Assembly: GCA_964016885.1 (NCBI GenBank)
Contig: OZ024744.1
Span: 20,762,098-20,826,097 of the forward strand
DNA length: 64,000 nt
Direction: 5' to 3'
From: Eledone cirrhosa
Lineage: Eukaryota; Mollusca; Cephalopoda; Octopoda; Eledonidae
The position numbers and the translations under genes were made by a program. The notes under the pieces were generated by a model. It made no database searches and had not been told where the DNA came from. It was given only the letters and a program-made list of their open reading frames with translations. Shown here in pieces: positions 39,295-52,759 of this stretch. The stretch's first letter is position 1. Every line of letters begins with the position of its first letter.

Positions 39295-41641
39295 CCCGTT
39301 TTAACAACAGTTGAATCTTAAGAACTGTCTCGTTTTAACAACAGTTGAATCTTAAGATAAACCTCGTTTTAACAACAGTTTAATCTTAAGAACTGACTCG
39401 TTTTAACAACAGTTGAATCTTAAGACAAAACTCGTTTTAACAACAGTTGAATCTTAAGAACTGACTTGTTCTAACAACAGTTCAGCCTTAAGAACTGACT
39501 CGTTTTAAAACAGTTGAATCGTTAGAACTGACTCGTTTTAACAACAGTTGAATCTTAAAATAAAACTCGTTTTAACAATAGTTGAATCTCAAGAACTGAC
39601 TCGTTTTAGCAACAGTTGTATCTTAAGATAACACTCGTTTTCATAACAGTTGAATCTTAAGAACTGTCTCGTTTTAACAACAGTTGAATTTTAAGATAAA
39701 CCTCGTTTTGACAACAGTTGAATCTTAAGAACTGACTCGTTTTAACAACAGTTAAATCTTAAGATAAAACTCGTTTTAACAACTGTTGAATCTTAAGAAC
39801 TGACTCGTTTTAACAACAGCTGAATCTTAAGATAAAACTCGTTTTAACAACAGTTGAATCTTAAGAACTGACTCGTTTTAACAACAGTTGAATCTTCAAA
39901 TAAAACTCGTTTTAACAATAGTTGAATCTTAAGAACTGACTCGTTTTAACAACAGTTGAATCTTAAGATAAAACTCGTTTTAACAACTGTTGAATCCTAA
40001 GAACTGACTCGTTTTAACAACAGCTGAATCTTAAGATAAAACTCGTTTTAACAACAGTTGAATCTTAAGAACTGACTCGTTTTAACAACAGTTGAATCTT
40101 AAAGATAAAACTCGTTTTAACAACAGTTGAATCTTAAGAACTGACTCGTTTTAACGACAGCTGAATCTTAAGATAAAACTCGTTTTAACAACAGTTCAAA
40201 CTTAAGAAATGACTCGTTTTAACAACAGTTGAATCTTATGAACTGACTCATTTTAACAACAGTTGAATCTTAAGAACTGATTCGTTTTAACAACAGCTGA
40301 ATCTTAAGATAAAACTCGTTTTAACAACAGTTGAATCTTAAGAACTGACTCGTTTTAACAACAGCTGAATCTTAAGATAAAACTCGTTTTAACAACAGTT
40401 GAATCTTAAGAACTGACTCGTTTTAACAACAGCTGAATCTTAAGATAAAACTCGTTTTAACAACAGTTAAATCTTAATAACTGACTCGTTTTAACAACAG
40501 TTGAATGTTAAGATAAAACTCGTTTTAACAATAGTTGAATCTTAAGAACTGACTCGTTTTAACAACAGTTGAATCTTAAGATAAAACTCGTTTTAACAAC
40601 ACGTGAATCTTAAGAACGGACTCGTTTTAACAACACCTGAATCTTAAGATAAAACTCGTTTTAACAACAGTTGAATCTTAAGAACTGATTCGTTTTAACA
40701 ACAGTTCAAACTTAAGAACTGACTCATTTTAACAACAGTTGAATCTTATGAACTGACTCATTTTAACAACAGTTGAATCTTAAGATAACATTCGTTTTAA
40801 CAACAGTTGAATCTTAAGAACTGACTCGTTTTAACAACAGTTGAATCTTAAAGATAAAACTCGTTTCGACAACAGTTGAATCTTAAGAACTGACTCGTTT
40901 TAACAACAGCTGAATCTTAAGATAAAACTCGTTTTAACAACAGTTGAATCTTAAGATAAAACTCGTTTTAACAACAGTTGAATCTTAAGTACTGACTCGT
41001 TTTAACGACAGCTGAATCTTAAGATAAGACTCGTTTTAACAACAGTTCAAACTTAAGAAATGACTCGTTTTAACAACAGTTGAATCTTATGAACTGACTC
41101 ATTTTAACAACAGTTGAATCTTAAGAACTGATTCGTTTTAACAACAGCTGAATCTTAAGATAAAACTCGTTTTAACAACAGTTGAATCTTAAGAACTGAC
41201 TCGTTTTAACAACAGCTGAATCTTAAGATAAAACTCGTTTTAACAACAGTTGAATCTTAAGATAAAACTCGTTTTAACAACAGTTGAATCTTAAGAACTG
41301 ACTCTTTTTAACAACAGTTGAATCTTAAGATAAAACTCGTTTTAACAACAGTTGAATCTTATGAGCTAACTCATTTTAACAACAGTTGAATCTTAAGTTA
41401 AGACTCGTTTTAACAACAGTTGAATCTTAAGAACTGACTCGTTTTAACAACAGCTGAATCTTAAGATAAAACTCGTTTTAACAACAGTTGAATCTTAAGA
41501 ACTGACTCGTTTTAACAACAGCTGAATCTTAAGATAAAACTCGTTTTAACAACAGTTGAATCTTAAGTTAAGACTCGTTTTAACAACAGTTGAATCTTAA
41601 GAACTGACTCGTTTTAACGACAGCTGAATCTTAAGACAAAA
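39295..41641 (+). repeat. HOR unit 19 (2,347 bp, 69 monomers +1 bp)
   Basis: Landmark 2 at 39466. Related to unit 28 but 21 monomers shorter: near 40.08-40.14 kb a CTTAAAGATAAAAC monomer passes straight into CGTTTTAAC and not the usual CGTTTCGAC, consistent with a deletion junction. A second composite junction near 40.45 kb is shared with unit 28. Confidence 0.85.
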
Positions 41642-42764
41642 CCCGTTTTAACAACAGTTGAATCTTAAGAACTGTCTCGTTTTAACAACAGTTGAATCTT
41701 AAGATAAACCTCGTTTTAACAACAGTTGAATCTTAAGAACTGTCTCGTTTTAACAACAGTTGAATTTTAAGATAAACCTCGTTTTGACAACAGTTGAATC
41801 TTAAGAACTGACTCGTTTTATCAACAGTTAAATCTTAATAACTGACTCGTTTTAACAACAGTTGAATGTTAAGATAAAACTCGTTTTAACAATAGTTGAA
41901 TCTTAAGAACTGACTCGTTTTAACAACAGTTGAATCTTAAGATAAAACTCGTTTTAACAACTGTTGAATCTTAAGAACTGACTCGTTTTAACAACAGCTG
42001 AATCTTAAGATAAAACTCGTTTTAACAACAGTTGAATCTTAAGAACTGACTCGTTTTAACAACAGTTGAATCTTCAAATAAAACTCGTTTTAACAACAGT
42101 TGAATCTTAAGAACTGACTCGTTTTAACAACAGTTGAATGTTAAGATAAAACTCGTTTTAACAATAGTGGAATCTTAAGAACTGACTCGTTTTAACAACA
42201 GTTGAATCTTAAGATAAAACTCGTTTTAACAACAGTTGAATCTTAAGATAAAACTCGTTTTAACAACAGTTGAATCTTAAGAACTGATTCGTTTTAACAA
42301 CAGTTCAAACTTAAGAACTGACTCGTTTTAACAACAGTTGAATCTTATGAACTGACTCATTTTAACAACAGTTGAATCTTAAGATAACATTCGTTTTAAC
42401 AACAGTTGAATCTTAAGAACTGACTCGTTTTAACAACAGTTGAATCTTAAAGATAAAACTCGTTTCGACAAAAGTTGAATCTTAAGAACTGACTCGTTTT
42501 AACAACAGCTGAATCTTAAGATAAAACTCGTTTTAACAACAGTTGAATCTTAAGAACTGACTCGTTTTAACGACAGCTGAATCTTAAGATAAAACTCGTT
42601 TTAACAACAGTTGAATCTTAAGATAAAACTCGTTTTAACAACAGTTGAATCTTAAGTACTGACTCGTTTTAACAACAGTTGAATCTTAAGATAAAACTCG
42701 TTTTAACAACAGTTGAATCTTATGAGCTAACTCATTTTAACAACAGTTGAATCTTAAGACAAAA
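41642..42764 (+). repeat. HOR unit 20 (1,123 bp, 33 monomers +1 bp); end of super-repeat copy 1
   Basis: Short unit with no landmark 2. The private change TTTTATCAACAG near 41.82 kb recurs near 61.71 kb in unit 29. Homology to unit 29 stops near 42.60 kb. At about 42.76 kb a GAATCTTAAG unit joins GACAAAACCC, forming the boundary of super-repeat copy 2. Confidence 0.85.
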
Positions 42765-44396
42765 CCCGTTTTAACAACAGTTGAATCTTAAGAACTGTCT
42801 CGTTTTAACAACAGTTGAATCTTAAGATAAACCTCGTTTTAACAACAGTTTAATCTTAAGAACTGACTCGTTTTAACAACAGTTGAATCTTAAGACAAAA
42901 CTCGTTTTAACAACAGTTGAATCTTAAGAACTGACTTGTTCTAACAACAGTTCAGTCTCAAGAATTGACTCGTTTTAAAACAGTTGAATCGTTTGATCTG
43001 ACTCGTTTTAACAACAGTTGAATCTTAAAATAAAACTCGTTTTAACAATAGTTGAATCTCAAGAAATGACTCGTTTTAGCAACAGTTGAATCTTAATAAC
43101 TGATTCGTTTTAACAACAGTTGAATGTTAAGATAAAACTCGTTTTAACAATAGTTGAATCTTAAGAACTGACTCGTTTTAACAACAGTTGAATCTTAAGA
43201 TAAAACTCGTTTTAACAACTGTTGAATCTTAAAAACTGACTCGTTTTAACAACAGTTGAATCTTTAAATAAAACACGTTTTAACAACAGTTGAATCTTAA
43301 GAACTGACTCGTTTTAACAACAGTTGAATGTTAAGATAAAACTCGTTTTAACAATAGTTGAATCTTGAGAACTGACTCGTTTTAACAACAGTTGAATCTT
43401 AAGATAAAACTCGTTTTAACAACAGTTGAATCTTAAGAAATGACTCGTTTTAACAACAGCTGAATCTTAAGATAAAACTCGTTTTAACAACAGTTCAAAC
43501 TTAAGAAATGACTCGTTTTAACAAAAGTTGAATATTATGAACTCACTCATTTTAACAACAGTTGAATCTTAAGATAACATTCGTTTTAACAACAGTTGAA
43601 TCTTAAGAACTGATTCGTTTTAACAACAGTTGAATCTTAAGATAAAACTCGTTTTAACAACAGTTGAATCTTAAGAACGGACTCGTTTTAACAACAGCTG
43701 AATCTTAAGATAAAACTCGTTTTAACAACAGCTGAATCTTAAGATAAAACTCGTTTTAACAACAGTTGAATCTTAAGATAAAACTCGTTTTAACAACAGT
43801 TGAATCTTAAGAACTGACTCGTTTTAACAACAGTTGAATCTTAAGATAAAACTCGTTTTAACAACAGTTGAATCTTATGAGCTAACTCATTTTAACAACA
43901 GTTGAATCTTAAGTTAAGACTCGTTTTAACAACAGTTGAATCTTAAGAACTGACTCGTTTTAACAACAGCTGAATCTTAAGATAAAACTCGTTTTAACAA
44001 CAGTTGAATCTTAAGAACTGACTCGTTTTAACAACAGCTGAATCTTAAGATAAAACTCGTTTTAACAACAGTTGAATCTTAAGATAAAACTCGTTTTAAC
44101 AACAGTTGAATCTTAAGTACTGACTTGTTTTAACAACAGTTTAATCTTAAGATAAAACTCGTTTTAACAACAGTTGAATCTTATGAGCTAACTCATTTTA
44201 ACAACAGTTGAATCTTAAGTTAAGACTCGTTTTAACAACAGTTGAATCTTAAGAACTGACTCGTTTTAACGACAGCTGAATCTTAAGATAAAACTTGTTT
44301 TAACAACAGTTGAATCTTAAAGATAAAACTCGCTTTAACAACAGTTGAATCTTAAGAACTGACTCGTTTTAACAACAGTTGAATCTTAAGACAAAA
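42765..44396 (+). repeat. HOR unit 21 (1,632 bp, 48 monomers); start of super-repeat copy 2
   Basis: Landmark 2 at 42936 (TTCAGTCTCAAG subtype). Counterpart of unit 13 at a constant offset of 16,321 bp. Its right part, from about 43.355 kb, begins the first copy of a 1,700 bp duplication. Confidence 0.88.
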
Positions 44397-46754
44397 CCCG
44401 TTTTAACAACAGTTGAATCTTAAGAACTGTCTCGTTTTAACAACAGTTGAATCCTAAGATAAACCTCGTTTTAACAACAGATTAATCTTAAGAACTGACT
44501 CGTTTTAACAACAGTTGAATCTTAAGACAAAACTCGTTTTAACAGCAGTTGAATCTTAAGAACTGACTTGTTCTAACAACAGTTTAGCCTTAAGAACTGA
44601 CTCGTTTTAAAACAGTTGAATCGTTAGAACTGACTCGTTTTAACAACAGTTGAATCTTAAAATAAAACTCGTTTTCATAACAGTTGAATCTTAAGAACTG
44701 TCTCGTTTTAACAACAGTTGAATTTTAAGATAAACCTAGTTTTGACAACAGTTGAATCTTAAGAACTGACTCGTTTTAACAACAGTTAAATCTTAATAAC
44801 TGACTCGTTTTAACAACAGTTGAATGTTAAGATAAAACTCGTTTTAACAATAGTTGAATCTTAAGAACTGACTCGTTTTAACAACAGTTGAATCTTAAGA
44901 TAAAACTCGTTTTAACAACTGTTGAATCTTAAGAACTGACTCGTTTTAACAACAGCTGAATCTTAAGATAAAACTCGTTTTAACAACAGTTGAATCTTGA
45001 GAACTGACTCGTTTTAACAACAGTTGAATCTTCAAATAAAACTCGTTTTAACAATAGTTGAATCTTGAGAACTGACTCGTTTTAACAACAGTTGAATCTT
45101 AAGATAAAACTCGTTTTAACAACAGTTGAATCTTAAGAAATGACTCGTTTTAACAACAGCTGAATCTTAAGATAAAACTCGTTTTAACAACAGTTCAAAC
45201 TTAAGAAATGACTCGTTTTAACAAAAGTTGAATATTATGAACTCACTCATTTTAACAACAGTTGAATCTTAAGATAACATTCGTTTTAACAACAGTTGAA
45301 TCTTAAGAACTGATTCGTTTTAACAACAGTTGAATCTTAAGATAAAACTCGTTTTAACAACAGTTGAATCTTAAGAACGGACTCGTTTTAACAACAGCTG
45401 AATCTTAAGATAAAACTCGTTTTAACAACAGCTGAATCTTAAGATAAAACTCGTTTTAACAACAGTTGAATCTTAAGATAAAACTCGTTTTAACAACAGT
45501 TGAATCTTAAGAACTGACTCGTTTTAACAACAGTTGAATCTTAAGATAAAACTCGTTTTAACAACAGTTGAATCTTATGAGCTAACTCATTTTAACAACA
45601 GTTGAATCTTAAGTTAAGACTCGTTTTAACAACAGTTGAATCTTAAGAACTGACTCGTTTTAACAACAGCTGAATCTTAAGATAAAACTCGTTTTAACAA
45701 CAGTTGAATCTTAAGAACTGACTCGTTTTAACAACAGCTGAATCTTAAGATAAAACTCGTTTTAACAACAGTTGAATCTTAAGATAAAACTCGTTTTAAC
45801 AACAGTTGAATCTTAAGTACTGACTTGTTTTAACAACAGTTTAATCTTAAGATAAAACTCGTTTTAACAACAGTTGAATCTTATGAGCTAACTCATTTTA
45901 ACAACAGTTGAATCTTAAGTTAAGACTCGTTTTAACAACAGTTGAATCTTAAGAACTGACTCGTTTTAACGACAGCTGAATCTTAAGATAAAACTTGTTT
46001 TAACAACAGTTGAATCTTAAAGATAAAACTCGCTTTAACAACAGTTGAATCTTAAGAACTGACTCGTTTTAACAACAGTTGAATCTTAAGACAAAACCCG
46101 TTTTAACAACAGTTGAATCTTAAGAACTGTCTCGTTTTAACAACAGTTGAATCCTAAGATAAACCTCGTTTTAACAACAGATTAATCTTAAGAACTGACT
46201 CGTTTTAACAACAGTTGAATCTTAAGACAAAACTCGTTTTAACAGCAGTTGAATCTTAAGAACTGACTTGTTCTAACAACAGTTCAGCCTTAAGAACTGA
46301 CTCGTTTTTAAACAGTTGAATCGTTAGAACTGACTCGTTTTAACAACAGTTGAATCTTAAAATAAAACTCGTTTTCATAACAGTTGAATCTTAAGAACTG
46401 TCTCGTTTTAACAACAGTTGAATTTTAAGATAAACCTAGTTTTGACAACAGTTGAATCTTAAGAACTGACTCGTTTTAACAACAGTTAAATCTTAATAAC
46501 TGACTCGTTTTAACAACAGTTGAATGTTAAGATAAAACTCGTTTTAACAATAGTTGAATCTTAAGAACTGACTCGTTTTAACAACAGTTGAATCTTAAGA
46601 TAAAACTCGTTTTAACAACTGTTGAATCTTAAGAACTGACTCGTTTTAACAACAGCTGAATCTTAAGATAAAACTCGTTTTAACAACAGTTGAATCTTGA
46701 GAACTGACTCGTTTTAACAACAGTTGAATCTTCAAATAAAACTCGTTTTAACAA
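43355..46754 (+). repeat. Tandem duplication, 1,700 bp x 2 (50 monomers), in super-repeat copy 2
   Basis: Copies are about 43355-45054 and 45055-46754. AATCTTGAGA occurs at 43361 and 45061, CCCG landmarks at 44397 and 46097, landmark 2 at 44568 and 46268. It has no counterpart in super-repeat copy 1, so it post-dates the super-repeat duplication or was lost from copy 1. Confidence 0.85.
44397..46096 (+). repeat. HOR unit 22 (1,700 bp, 50 monomers)
   Basis: Landmark 2 at 44568, with a private TTTAGCC in place of TTCAGCC. This unit has no equal in super-repeat copy 1. It was created by a tandem 50-monomer duplication with a junction near 45.055 kb, where CTTCAAATAAAAC is followed by CAATAGTTGAATCTTGAG and not by CAACGGTTG. 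Confidence 0.86.
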
Positions 46755-47863
46755 CGGTTGAATCTTAAGAACTGACTCGTTTTAACAACAGTTGAATGTT
46801 AAGATAAAACTCGTTTTAACAATAGTGGAATCTTAAGAACTGACTCGTTTTAACAACAGTTGAATCTTAAGATAAAACTCGTTTTAACAACAGTTGAATC
46901 TTAAGAACTGACTCGTTTTAACAACAGCTGAATCTTAAGATAAAACTCGTTTTAACAACAGTTCAAACTTAAGAAATGACTCGTTTTAACAAAAGTTGAA
47001 TCTTATGAACTCACTCATTTTAACAACAGTTGAATCTTAAGATAACATTCGTTTTAACAACAGTTGAATCTTAAGAACTGATTCGTTTTAACAACAGTTG
47101 AATCTTAAGATAAAACTCGTTTTAACAACACTTGAATCTTAAGAACGGACTCGTTTTAACAACACCTGAATCTTAAGATAAAACTCGTTTTAAGAACAGT
47201 TGAATCTTAAGAACTCATTCGTTTTAACAACAGTTCAAACTTAAGAACTGACTCGTTTTAACAACAGTTGAATCTTATGAACTGACTCATTTTAACAACA
47301 GTTGAATCTTAAGATAAAACTCGTTTTAACAACAGTTGAATCTTAAGAACTGACTCGTTTTAACGACAGCTGAATCTTAAGATAAAACTCGTTTTAACAA
47401 CAGTTCAAACTTAAGAAATGACTCGTTTTAACAACAGTTGAATCTTATGAACTGACTCATTTTAACAACAGTTGAATCTTAAGAACTGATTCGTTTTAAC
47501 AACAGCTGAATCTTAAGATAAAACTCGTTTTAACAACAGTTGAATCTTAAGATAAAACTCGTTTTAACAACAGTTGAATCTTAAGTACTGACTCGTTTTA
47601 ACAACAGCTGAATCTTAAGATAAAACTCGTTTTAACAACAGTTGAATCTTAAGATAAAACTCGTTTTAACAACAGTTGAATCTTAAGTACTGACTCGTTT
47701 TAACAACAGTTGAATCTTAAGATAAAACTCGTTTTAACAACAGTTGAATCTTATGAGCTAACTCATTTTAACAACAGTTGAATCTTAAGTTAAGACTCGT
47801 TTTAACAACAGTTGAATCTTAAGAACTGACTCGTTTTAACGACAGCTGAATCTTAAGACAAAA
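46097..47863 (+). repeat. HOR unit 23 (1,767 bp, 52 monomers -1 bp)
   Basis: Landmark 2 at 46268. Counterpart of unit 14 and one monomer longer. Near 47.51-47.71 kb the trimer CAGCTG-B, CAGTTG-B, CAGTTG-GTACTGA is present twice, where unit 14 has it once plus a normal dimer. Confidence 0.85.
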
Positions 47864-50800
47864 CCCGTTTTAACAACAGTTGAATCTTAAGAACTGTCTC
47901 GTTTTAACAACAGTTGAATCTTAAGATAAACCTCGTTTTAACAACAGTTTAATCTTAAGAACTGACTAGTTTTAACAACAGTTGAATCTTAAGACAAAAC
48001 TCGTTTTAACAACAGTTGAATCTTAAGAACTGACTTGTTCTAACAACAGTTCAGCCTTAAGAACTGACTCGTTTTAAAACAGTTGAATCGTTAGAACTGA
48101 CTCATTTTAACAACAGTTGAATCTTAAAACAAAACTCGTTTTAACAATAGTTGAATCTCAAGAACTGACTCGTTTTAGCAACAGTTGAATCTTAAGATAA
48201 CACTCGTTTTCATAACAGTTGAATCTTATGAACTGTCTCGTTTTAACAACAGTTGAATTTTAAGATAAACCTCGTTTTAACAACAGCTGAATCTTAAGAT
48301 AAAACTCGTTTTAACAACAGTTCAAACTTAAGAAATGACTCGTTTTAACAAAAGTTGAATCTTATGAACTCACTCATTTTAACAACAGTTGAATCTTAAG
48401 ATAACATTCGTTTTAACAACAGTTGAATCTTAAGAACTGATTCGTTTTAACAACAGTTGAATCTTAAGATAAAACTCGTTTTAACAACAGTTGAATCTTA
48501 AGAACGGACTCGTTTTAACAACACCTGAATCTTAAGATAAAACTCGTTTTAACAACAGTTGAATCTTAAGAACTGATTCGTTTTAACAACAGTTCAAACT
48601 TAAGAACTGACTCGTTTTAACAAGAATTGAATCTTATGAACTGACTCATTTTAACAACAGTTGAATCTTAAGATAACATTCGTTTTAACAACAGTTGAAT
48701 CTTAAGAACTGACTCGTTTTAACAACAGTTGAATCTTAAAGATAAAACTCGTTTCGACAACAGTTGAATCTTAAAGAACTGACTCGTTTTAACAACAGCT
48801 GAATCTTAAGATAAAACTCGTTTTAACAACAGTTGAATCTTAAGATAAACCTCGTTTTAACAACAGTTGAATCTTAAGAACTGACTCGTTTTAACGACAG
48901 CTGAATCTTAAGATAAAACTCGTTTTAACAACAGTTCAAACTTAAGAAATGACTCGTTTTAACAACAGTTGAATCTTATGAACTGACTCATTTTAACAAC
49001 AGTTGAATCTCAAGAACTGATTCGTTTTAACAACAGTTGAATCTTAAGATAAAACTCGTTTTAACAACAGTTGAATCTTAAGAACTGACTCGCTTTAACA
49101 ACAGTTGAATCTTAAGATAAAACTCGTTTTAACAACAGTTGAATCTTAAGAACTGACTCGTTTTAACAACAGCTGAATCTTAAGATAAAACTCGTTTTAA
49201 CAACAGTTGAATCTTAAGATAAAACTCGTTTTAACAACAGTTGAATCTTAAGAACTGACTCGTTTTAACAACAGTTGAATCTTAAGATAAAACTCGTTTT
49301 AACAACAGTTGAATCTTATGAGCTAACTCATTTTAACAACAGTTGAATCTTAAGTTAAGACTCGTTTTAACAACAGTTGAATCTTAAGAACGGACTCGTT
49401 TTAACAACAGCTGAATCTTAAGATAAAACTCGTTTTAACAACAGTTGAATCTTAAGAACTGACTCGTTTTAACAACAGCTGAATCTTAAGATAAAACTCG
49501 TTTTAACAACAGTTGAATCTTAAGATAAAACTCGTTTTAACAACAGTTGAATCTTAAGTACTGACTTGTTTTAACAACAGTTGAATCTTATGAACTAACT
49601 CATTTTAACAACAGTTGAATCTTAAGTTAAGACTCGTTTTAACAACAGTTGAATCTTAAGAACTGACTCCTTTTAACAACAGTTGAATCTTAAGACAAAA
49701 CTCGTTTTAACAACAGTTGAATCTTAAGAACTGACTTGTTCTAACAACAGTTCAGTCTCAAGAATTGACTCGTTTTAAAACAGTTGAATCGTTTGATCTG
49801 ACTCGTTTTAACAACAGTTGAATCTTAAAATAAAACTCGTTTTAACAATAGTTGAATCTCAAGAAATGACTCGTTTTAGCAACAGTTGAATCTTAATAAC
49901 TGACTCGTTTTAACAACAGTTGAATGTTAAGATAAAACTCGTTTTAACAATAGTTGAATCTTAAGAACTGACTCGTTTTAACAACAGTTGAATCTTAAGA
50001 TAAAACTCGTTTTAACAACTGTTGAATCTTAAGAACTGACTCGTTTTAACAACAGTTGAATCTTTAAATAAAACACGTTTTAACAACGGTTGAATATTAA
50101 GAACTGACTCGTTTTAACAACAGTTGAATGTTAAGATAAAACTCGTTTTAACAATAGTTGAATCTTAAGAACTGACTCGTTTTAACAACAGTTGAATCTT
50201 AAGATAAAACTCGTTTTAACAACAGTTGAATCTTAAGAAATGACTCGTTTTAACAACAGCTGAATCTTAAGATAAAACTCGTTTTAACAACAGTTCAAAC
50301 TTAAGAAATGACTCGTTTTAACAAAAGTTGAATATTATGAACTCACTCATTTTAACAACAGTTGAATCTTAAGATAACATTCGTTTTAACAACAGTTGAA
50401 TCTTAAGAACTGATTCGTTTTAACAACAGTTGAATCTTAAGATAAAACTCGTTTTAACAACAGTTGAATCTTAAGAACGGACTCGTTTTAACAACAGCTG
50501 AATCTTAAGATAAAACTCGTTTTAACAACAGCTGAATCTTAAGATAAAACTCGTTTTAACAACAGTTGAATCTTAAGATAAAACTCGTTTTAACAACAGT
50601 TGAATCTTAAGAACTGACTCGTTTTAACAACAGTTAAATCTTAAGATAAAACTCGTTTTAACAACAGTTGAATCTTATGAGCTAACTCATTTTAACAACA
50701 GTTGAATCTTAAGTTAAGACTCGTTTTAACAACAGTTGAATCTTAAGAACTGACTCGTTTTAACAACAGCTGAATCTTAAGATAAAACTCGTTTTAACAA

Positions 50801-51128
50801 CAGTTGAATCTTAAGAACTGACTCGTTTTAACAACAGCTGAATCTTAAGATAAAACTCGTTTTAACAACAGTTGAATCTTAAGATAAAACTCGTTTTAAC
50901 AACAGTTGAATCTTAAGTACTGACTTGTTTTAACAACAGTTGAATCTTAAGATAAAACTCGTTTTAACAACAGTTGAATCTTATGAGCTAACTCATTTTA
51001 ACGACAGCTGAATCTTAAGATAAAACTTGTTTTAACAACAGTTGAATCTTAAAGATAAAACTCGCTTTAACAACAGTTGAATCTTAAGAACTGACTCGTT
51101 TTAACAACAGTTGAATCTTAAGACAAAA
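47864..51128 (+). repeat. HOR unit 24 (3,265 bp, 96 monomers +1 bp)
   Basis: Landmark 2 at 48035 and 49736. Counterpart of unit 15 at offsets of 18,055 bp rising to 18,089 bp after the one-monomer difference near 50.24 kb. Small private changes include CAAGAATTG near 48.62 kb (CAACAATTG in unit 15) and CTCGCTTTAAC near 49.09 kb. Confidence 0.87.
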
Positions 51129-52759
51129 CCCGTTTTAACAACAGTTGAATCTTAAGAACTGTCTCGTTTTAACAACAGTTGAATCCTAAGATAAACCTCG
51201 TTTTAACAACAGATTAATCTTAAGAACTGACTCGTTCTAACAACAGTTGAATCTTAAGACAAAACTAGTTTTAACAACAGTTGAATCTTAAGAACTGACT
51301 TGTTCTAACAACAGTTCAGCCTCAAGAACTGACTCGTTTTAAAACAGTTGAATCGTTAGATCTGACTCGTTTTAACAACAGTTGAATCTTAAAATAAAAC
51401 TCGTTTTAACAATAGTTGAATCTCAAGAACTGACTCGTTTTAGCAACAGTTGAATCTTAAGAACTGACTCGTTTTAACAACAGTTGAATGTTAAGATAAA
51501 ACTCGTTTTAAAAATAGTTGAATCTTAAGAACTGACTCGTTTTAACAACAGTTGAATCTTAAGATAAAACTCGTTTTAACAACAGTTGAATCTTAAGAAC
51601 TGACTCATTTTAACAACAGTTGAATATTATGAACTCACTCATTTTAACAACACTTGAATCTTAAGATAACATTCGTTTTAACAACAGTTGAATCTTAAGA
51701 ACTGATTCGTTTTAACAACAGTTGAATCTTAAGATAAAACTCGTTTTAACAACAGTTGAATCTTAAGAACGGACTCGTTTTAACAACAGCTGAATCTTAA
51801 GATAAAACTCGTTTTAACAACAGTTGAATCTTAAGAACTGATTCGTTTTAACAACAGTTCAAACTTAAGAACTGATTCGTTTTAACAACAGTTGAATCTT
51901 ATGAACTGACTCATTTTAACAACAGTTGAATCTTAAGATAACATTCGTTTTAACAACAGTTGAATCTTAAGAACTGACTCGTTTTAACAACAGTTGAATC
52001 TTAAGATAAAACTCGTTTTAACAACAGTTGATTCTTAAGAACTGACTCGTTTTAACAACAGCTGAATCTTAAGATAAAACTCGTTTTAACAACAGTTGAA
52101 TCTTATGAACTGACTCATTTTAACAACAGTTGAATCTTAAGAACTGATTCGTTTTAACAACAGTTGAATCTTAAGATAAAACTCGTTTTAACAACAGTTG
52201 AATCTTAAGAACTGACTCGTTTTAACAACAGCTGAATCTTAAGATAAAACTCGTTTTAACAACAGTTGATTCTTAAGAACTGACTCGTTTTAACAACAGC
52301 TGAATCTTAAGATAAAACTCGTTTTAACAACAGTTGAATCTTAAGATAAAACTCGTTTTAACAACAGTTGAATCTTAAGAACTGACTCGTTTTAACAACA
52401 GTTGAATCTTAAGATAAAACTCGTTTTAACAACAGTTGAATCTTATGAACTAACTCATTTTAACAACAGTTAAATCTTAAGTTAAGACTCGTTTAAACAA
52501 CAGTTGAATCTTAAGAACTGACTCGTTTTAACGACAGCTGAATCTTAAGATAAAACTCGTTTTAACAACAGTTGGATCTTAAGAACTGACTCGTTTTAAC
52601 AACAGTTGAATCTTACGATAAAACTCGCTTTAACAACCGTTGAATCTTATGAACTAACTCATTTTAACAACAGTTGAATCTTAAGTTAAGACTCGTTTTA
52701 ACAACAGTTGAATCTTAAGAACTGACTCGTTTTAACAACAGTTAAATCTTAAGACAAAA
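51129..52759 (+). repeat. HOR unit 25 (1,631 bp, 48 monomers -1 bp)
   Basis: Landmark 2 at 51300. Same length and order as unit 16, 18,089 bp upstream. Differences seen are few; one is AGCAACAG near 51.44 kb against AGCAGCAG in unit 16. Confidence 0.87.

Larger units (their letters stand above)
26444..42600 (+). repeat. Super-repeat copy 1 (about 16.2 kb matched)
   Basis: Units 13-20. Unit lengths 1632, 1733, 3231, 1631, 2210, 2414, 2347 and 1123 correspond in order to units 21, 22+23, 24, 25, 26, 27, 28 and 29. Rare private substitutions are conserved in position throughout. Homology fades near 42.60 kb. Confidence 0.88.

Noticed and set aside
42730..42800. Insertion of foreign DNA at the super-repeat boundary
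   Set aside because: Both sides are ordinary 34 bp monomers joined in register; it is a recombination junction and not an insertion.
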